DNA of 8,797 bases, taken from assembly GCA_030610025.1 (NCBI GenBank), contig JAUWSP010000081.1, positions 1 through 8,797 of the forward strand, given 5' to 3'. The DNA is from Acidobacteriota bacterium (GTDB taxonomy: Bacteria; Acidobacteriota; Thermoanaerobaculia; Multivoradales; JAHEKO01). Made by a program: the position numbers and the translations under genes. The stretch's first letter is position 1, and each line of letters starts with the position of its first letter. Below, piece after piece: positions 5,838-8,797 of the stretch. The notes under the pieces are model-generated. The model searched no databases and was not told where the DNA came from. It saw nothing but the letters and a program-made list of their open reading frames with translations.

Positions 5838-7698
5838 GATTTCTTGCAGTCTCCTCGTCTTCCTTCTACCGATTATTCTCGGTGCCGAGACCCGGACTTC
5901 ATCCGCTGTTGCCGATGCAGGGCTCTTTCCCCTGGAGGCTGTGCGGCCCGGTTTGACCGGCTATGGTCTCTCCGTCTTCGAGGGTACCGAGCCGGAGCGC
6001 TTCGAGGTCGAGGTGCTCGGTGTGTGGCGAAACACCCAGCCATCTACGAGTTTCATTCTGGCTCGACTGAAAGGTAGGGGGTTGGAGGCCAGCGGCGTGA
6101 TTGCGGGCATGAGTGGAAGCCCGGTCTACATAGACGGTCGCTTGCTGGGTGCCGTGGCATTCTCGTGGCTATTCGCCAACGAGGCCGTGGCGGGCATCAC
6201 CCCCATCGAGCAGATGCGCCAACTCAGCGCCGATGCGCCAGCGGCGTCCCCGAAGCTGGCCAGAGGTGAGCCTCGTGAGCTTCGAGATCTCATCTCCAGC
6301 TCTCTTACCTGGCAGGACGTGCTGGAGCCCCTGCGGAGCCTGCGGGGCATTGGCCTGGAGTCGGCGGTCAGCGGTGTCCAGTGGAGCACGGTTGGATTCG
6401 GCAATGCCACTCGAGAGAATCTGGCCGTGGCGCTCGGAAATCTGTCTCCCGCCGGCCTGGCACCGGACACGTCGCACCCGGCTCTGGCCGCGGGATCGTC
6501 TGTGTCGGGGGTGCTCGTCGATGGGGACCTGCGTCTGGCGGCGACCGGAACTGTCACCGAGCGCCGGGGCGACGAGGTCCTGGCATTCGGACACCCCTTC
6601 CTCGGCGTTGGACCGCTTCGCATACCGATGGCCACGAGCGAGGTCGTGACAATCTTCCCCAGCCTGATGAGCTCGTTCAAGATCGCCAATCTGGGTGCGG
6701 CAGTTGGAGCGTTCGAGTTGGATCGAGCTGCTGGCATGCGTGGTCGAGTCGGAGCCGAGGCACCGATGACGCCGGTCTCGGTGCGGGTCACCGGTCTCGT
6801 GGACCGACAGTTCGAGGTGCGAGTCGCAGATTTGCCGCTGCTGACTCCGACCCTGGTGGCGATCTCCGCTTTGGGCTCTCTCGAGGCGGCCACGCAGAGC
6901 GGCGGTAGCCAGGGATTGGATCTCACAGCCCGGTTCGACCTGGCAGAGTGGGGAGAGCTCGAGGTCCGCCAGAGCTTCGATGGCGAGACGGCTGCTCAGG
7001 AAGCAGCCTTCTATCTCTTCGCATTCACCGGCTTCTTCCTCAACAACAGGTTCGAGGAGGTGAGTCTGGAGTCCATCGAAATCGAGCTCGAGCAGCATGC
7101 GGAGCCCAGGACGGCCCGTCTCGTCGGGGCGCACGTCAACCAGACTCTGGTTCGACCCGGGGATCGAATCGAGCTGATCGTCGATTTGCAGGCCTATCGG
7201 GGCGAGACCTTCCGTGCCACCCTGGCGCTCGATGTTCCCACCGGTCTTCCCGAGGGTCGCTATTCGCTACTGGTTGGAGATGGGATCAGCGTCGATGTCG
7301 CGAGACTCGAAGTGGAGAGGACGGAGCCTCAGACGTTTCCGCAAGCTCTGAGATTCCTGCGGTCGTTTCATTCGAGCCGCGAGCTGGTGGCACTGGGCGT
7401 TTTTCGGGGAGAGGGGCTGTCAGTAGGGGGCGAGGTGCTGCCACAGCTGCCGGCCTCCGTGCGCTCGTTGTGGAGCGCGGCGCCTTCGACCAGCGCTACT
7501 GCGTTGCAGCTGGCGGTGGCGCAGGAAAGTGTCCTCGAGATGGACCAGCCTCTGGAGGGCATCGTCCGGGTCGATCTCGAGGTGCGGCGCGAAGGACCGC
7601 TCAAAGAGGGGCCGGCAGCCGGGGAATCTCCGGCGGTGGGTGGGGAGCTTCAGAAATCGGCTCCGACATCGACAGGTACCGAGGGTGGGAGCCAGTAG
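5830..7698 (+). CDS. Secreted protein with SpoIVB-type (S55) serine peptidase motif
   Basis: A signal peptide is clear: basic MHR, then the hydrophobic LLVFLLPIILGA (about 8-19), so the protein is exported to the periplasm or outer surface. Residues 31-130 carry the S55 signature: LEAVRPGLTGYGLSVFEGT, then GVIAGMSGSPVYIDGRLLGA, with S97 in GMSGSP the probable nucleophile, as in sporulation protease SpoIVB. A second conserved-looking block, DEVLAFGHPFLGVG, offers H255 as a probable catalytic base. The region about 320-580 is beta-rich, resembling an Ig-like or sandwich domain, and the last 30 residues are a low-complexity Gly/Pro/Ser tail. I know similar 600-700 residue proteins from Acidobacteriota; they are not sporulation proteins and their substrate is unknown. 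The start has GGAG at 5816-5819, 10 bases upstream, and is required for the signal peptide. It lies 18 bases after the TsaC-like gene and 27 before the propeller gene. Peptidase activity is inferred, not shown. Confidence 0.8.
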   Translation: MHRISCSLLVFLLPIILGAETRTSSAVADAGLFPLEAVRPGLTGYGLSVFEGTEPERFEVEVLGVWRNTQPSTSFILARLKGRGLEASGVIAGMSGSPVYIDGRLLGAVAFSWLFANEAVAGITPIEQMRQLSADAPAASPKLARGEPRELRDLISSSLTWQDVLEPLRSLRGIGLESAVSGVQWSTVGFGNATRENLAVALGNLSPAGLAPDTSHPALAAGSSVSGVLVDGDLRLAATGTVTERRGDEVLAFGHPFLGVGPLRIPMATSEVVTIFPSLMSSFKIANLGAAVGAFELDRAAGMRGRVGAEAPMTPVSVRVTGLVDRQFEVRVADLPLLTPTLVAISALGSLEAATQSGGSQGLDLTARFDLAEWGELEVRQSFDGETAAQEAAFYLFAFTGFFLNNRFEEVSLESIEIELEQHAEPRTARLVGAHVNQTLVRPGDRIELIVDLQAYRGETFRATLALDVPTGLPEGRYSLLVGDGISVDVARLEVERTEPQTFPQALRFLRSFHSSRELVALGVFRGEGLSVGGEVLPQLPASVRSLWSAAPSTSATALQLAVAQESVLEMDQPLEGIVRVDLEVRREGPLKEGPAAGESPAVGGELQKSAPTSTGTEGGSQ

Positions 7699-7714
7699 AG
7701 AAGCCCGAGTTGAA

Positions 7715-7720
7715 GAGGAG
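7715..7720 (+). promoter_or_regulatory. Ribosome binding site for the propeller gene GTG start
   Basis: GAGGAG ends 5 bases before the GTG at 7726. The alternative in-frame ATG at 7759 has no comparable purine-rich site, so the GTG is the better start; it adds a basic N-region in front of the hydrophobic segment. Confidence 0.6.
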
Positions 7721-7725
7721 CCGAT

Positions 7726-8797
7726 GTGAAGAAACGATCAAGAGCTGGGCATCGACGGATGACTGAGTTGCGCTGGCTGGGATGGACCGCCCTGGTTCTG
7801 GGGCTGTTCGGTCTGGCTCGGTTGACTGCGGCAGAGGTGCGGATCTACTCGATGCAGAGTCGGGCGGCATTTCTGGCCGGCACACTGGATGGCATCGGTG
7901 TCGACTCGCTGGGTACGCTGCGGCTCGCAGACCAGGTGGAGCGCTTGACCGAGGTCAACGAACCCTTTCTGCTTTCGGCGGCCGCTCATCCGGAAGGCTG
8001 GGTCGTCGGCACTGGCAACGGGGGGCGAGTCCTGTTGATCGATCGGCAGGGTGCGACAACGGTGCTCTTCGAGGCGCCGGAGCCCGAGATCTTCGCCGTA
8101 TGGGCGGCAGAGGACGGCGTGGTCTTCGCCGGATCGTCACCGAATGGCAAGGTCTATCGGATTGGCGAGGGCGAAGCGACCGTCTACTTCGATCCCGAAC
8201 AGACCTACATCTGGGATCTCGAGCGGCGCCATGACGGAAGCCTCCTTGTAGCAACCGGAACGGATGGCAAGCTCTTCGAGGTTCGATCCGAGGGACAGGC
8301 CGAGGTGCTGTTCGACAGCCAGGACACGCATCTGCGGTCTTTGAAGGCCCTGCCCAATGGCCAGGTGCTGATGGGCACCGCCGGTGAAGGCCTGATCCTG
8401 AGACTCGACCCTGATGGCAGCGTTCGCACTCTTTTCGATGCCTCACAGCCGGAGGTAGTGGCCTTCGCGGCCGATCCGGACGGCAGATGCTATGCGGCTG
8501 TGCTGGCGTCGGAGGCGAGTCTGGTGAGCCTTCGCCGACCGACGGAGGAGGCATCGGACGAAGCAGAGCCCAGCTCCGAGGATGACGACGTGGGCGGCGA
8601 GGTGACGGTTCAGATAACCGTGTCGCCAGAGGGTGGAGGAGAGTCCGAGATGGTCGGGACCCGACCGAGTGGCTTTCAGGGCCCCCGCTCGGAGATCCTG
8701 AAAATCTCTCCGGAAGGTCTGGTGGAGAGCCTGATCAGTTTCGAGGAAGAAACGGTCTACAGCGTCGGCTGGCATCGGGGCCGCCTTTGGGTGGGTA
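7726..8797 (+). CDS. Secreted beta-propeller protein (partial, 3' end missing)
   Basis: This frame stays open from GTG 7726 to the window's edge (357 codons, no stop). The N-terminus is a basic stretch (residues 2-16), then a hydrophobic segment LGWTALVLGLFGL (18-30) and an Ala-x-Ala-like site near 35-36: a signal peptide or anchor. After that come repeats of about 41 residues, each with a D/NG turn, a (V/A)GT-like strand, a second G-(K/R)-(V/L) strand, and an LFD/LFE ending. Clear units start near residues 88, 129, 169, 209 and 250, and a more divergent one precedes them (about 46-87). This is the pattern of a WD40/NHL/PQQ-like beta-propeller, commonly used for binding. The fifth unit is interrupted by an acidic insertion (272-289, rich in E and D). 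There is no catalytic motif and I cannot name a ligand. The gene follows the S55-type protein by 27 bases, so the two are probably co-expressed and act in the same compartment. Confidence 0.75.
   Translation, partial: MKKRSRAGHRRMTELRWLGWTALVLGLFGLARLTAAEVRIYSMQSRAAFLAGTLDGIGVDSLGTLRLADQVERLTEVNEPFLLSAAAHPEGWVVGTGNGGRVLLIDRQGATTVLFEAPEPEIFAVWAAEDGVVFAGSSPNGKVYRIGEGEATVYFDPEQTYIWDLERRHDGSLLVATGTDGKLFEVRSEGQAEVLFDSQDTHLRSLKALPNGQVLMGTAGEGLILRLDPDGSVRTLFDASQPEVVAFAADPDGRCYAAVLASEASLVSLRRPTEEASDEAEPSSEDDDVGGEVTVQITVSPEGGGESEMVGTRPSGFQGPRSEILKISPEGLVESLISFEEETVYSVGWHRGRLWVG

Noticed and set aside
3403..6291. 13-base word GCTTCGAGATCTC present at 3403-3415 and 6279-6291
   Set aside because: Both copies fall in coding sequence for Leu-Arg-Asp-Leu; shared codon choice explains them.
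6169..7134. Antisense frame of 321 codons opposite the S55-type gene
   Set aside because: Shadow frame with no recognisable domain; the sense strand has a signal peptide and the GMSGSP motif.
7724..7729. ATGTGA start-stop pair overlapping the propeller GTG
   Set aside because: It overlaps by chance with the purine-rich start region, and no known bacterial role supports it.
1..8797. Mobile elements, CRISPR arrays, tRNA or rRNA genes
   Set aside because: No transposase or integrase domain, regularly spaced repeat, terminal inverted repeat, or cloverleaf sequence was seen on either strand.

Overview
The window is a GC-rich bacterial chromosomal segment with every supported gene on the + strand and little space between genes. 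The secreted protein with a SpoIVB-type (S55) peptidase motif, set beside another secreted protein, is an arrangement I associate with Acidobacteriota (Thermoanaerobaculia-like lineages). That assignment is inference from family knowledge; no rRNA or marker phylogeny is available here. I see no mobile element, tRNA, rRNA, CRISPR array or prophage gene.

Layout. Bases 1-63 are the end of an unidentified gene. Next come a BoxB/PaaA-type diiron oxygenase-like protein (108-1451) and a monofunctional proline dehydrogenase (1500-2405), 48 bases apart and probably co-transcribed. A 110-base gap carries a strong ribosome binding site and leads to a Crp/Fnr-family regulator (2516-3211) with an intact-looking cyclic-nucleotide pocket. 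After it comes a perfect 14-bp hairpin (3234-3265), then an extended -10 promoter candidate (3291-3299).

The second half reads as one operon: recN (GTG start at 3401), a TsaC/YrdC-family protein (TTG start at 5122, overlapping the recN stop), a secreted S55-type serine peptidase-like protein (5830-7698), and a secreted beta-propeller protein (GTG start at 7726) that runs off the right edge. The last gene has no stop inside the window and so is easy to miss.

The genes fall into two themes. The left half is redox catabolism (CoA-thioester aromatic epoxidation, proline oxidation) next to a cAMP-type regulator that could control it. The right half joins housekeeping genes (DNA break repair, tRNA t6A synthesis) to two envelope or secreted proteins of unknown role. 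The least explained part is the pair of the S55-like protein and the propeller: the peptidase's Ser and His motifs are in the reverse order to sporulation SpoIVB, and the propeller has a highly acidic insertion. I found no strong evidence for a wholly new system; this pair is the best candidate for follow-up.
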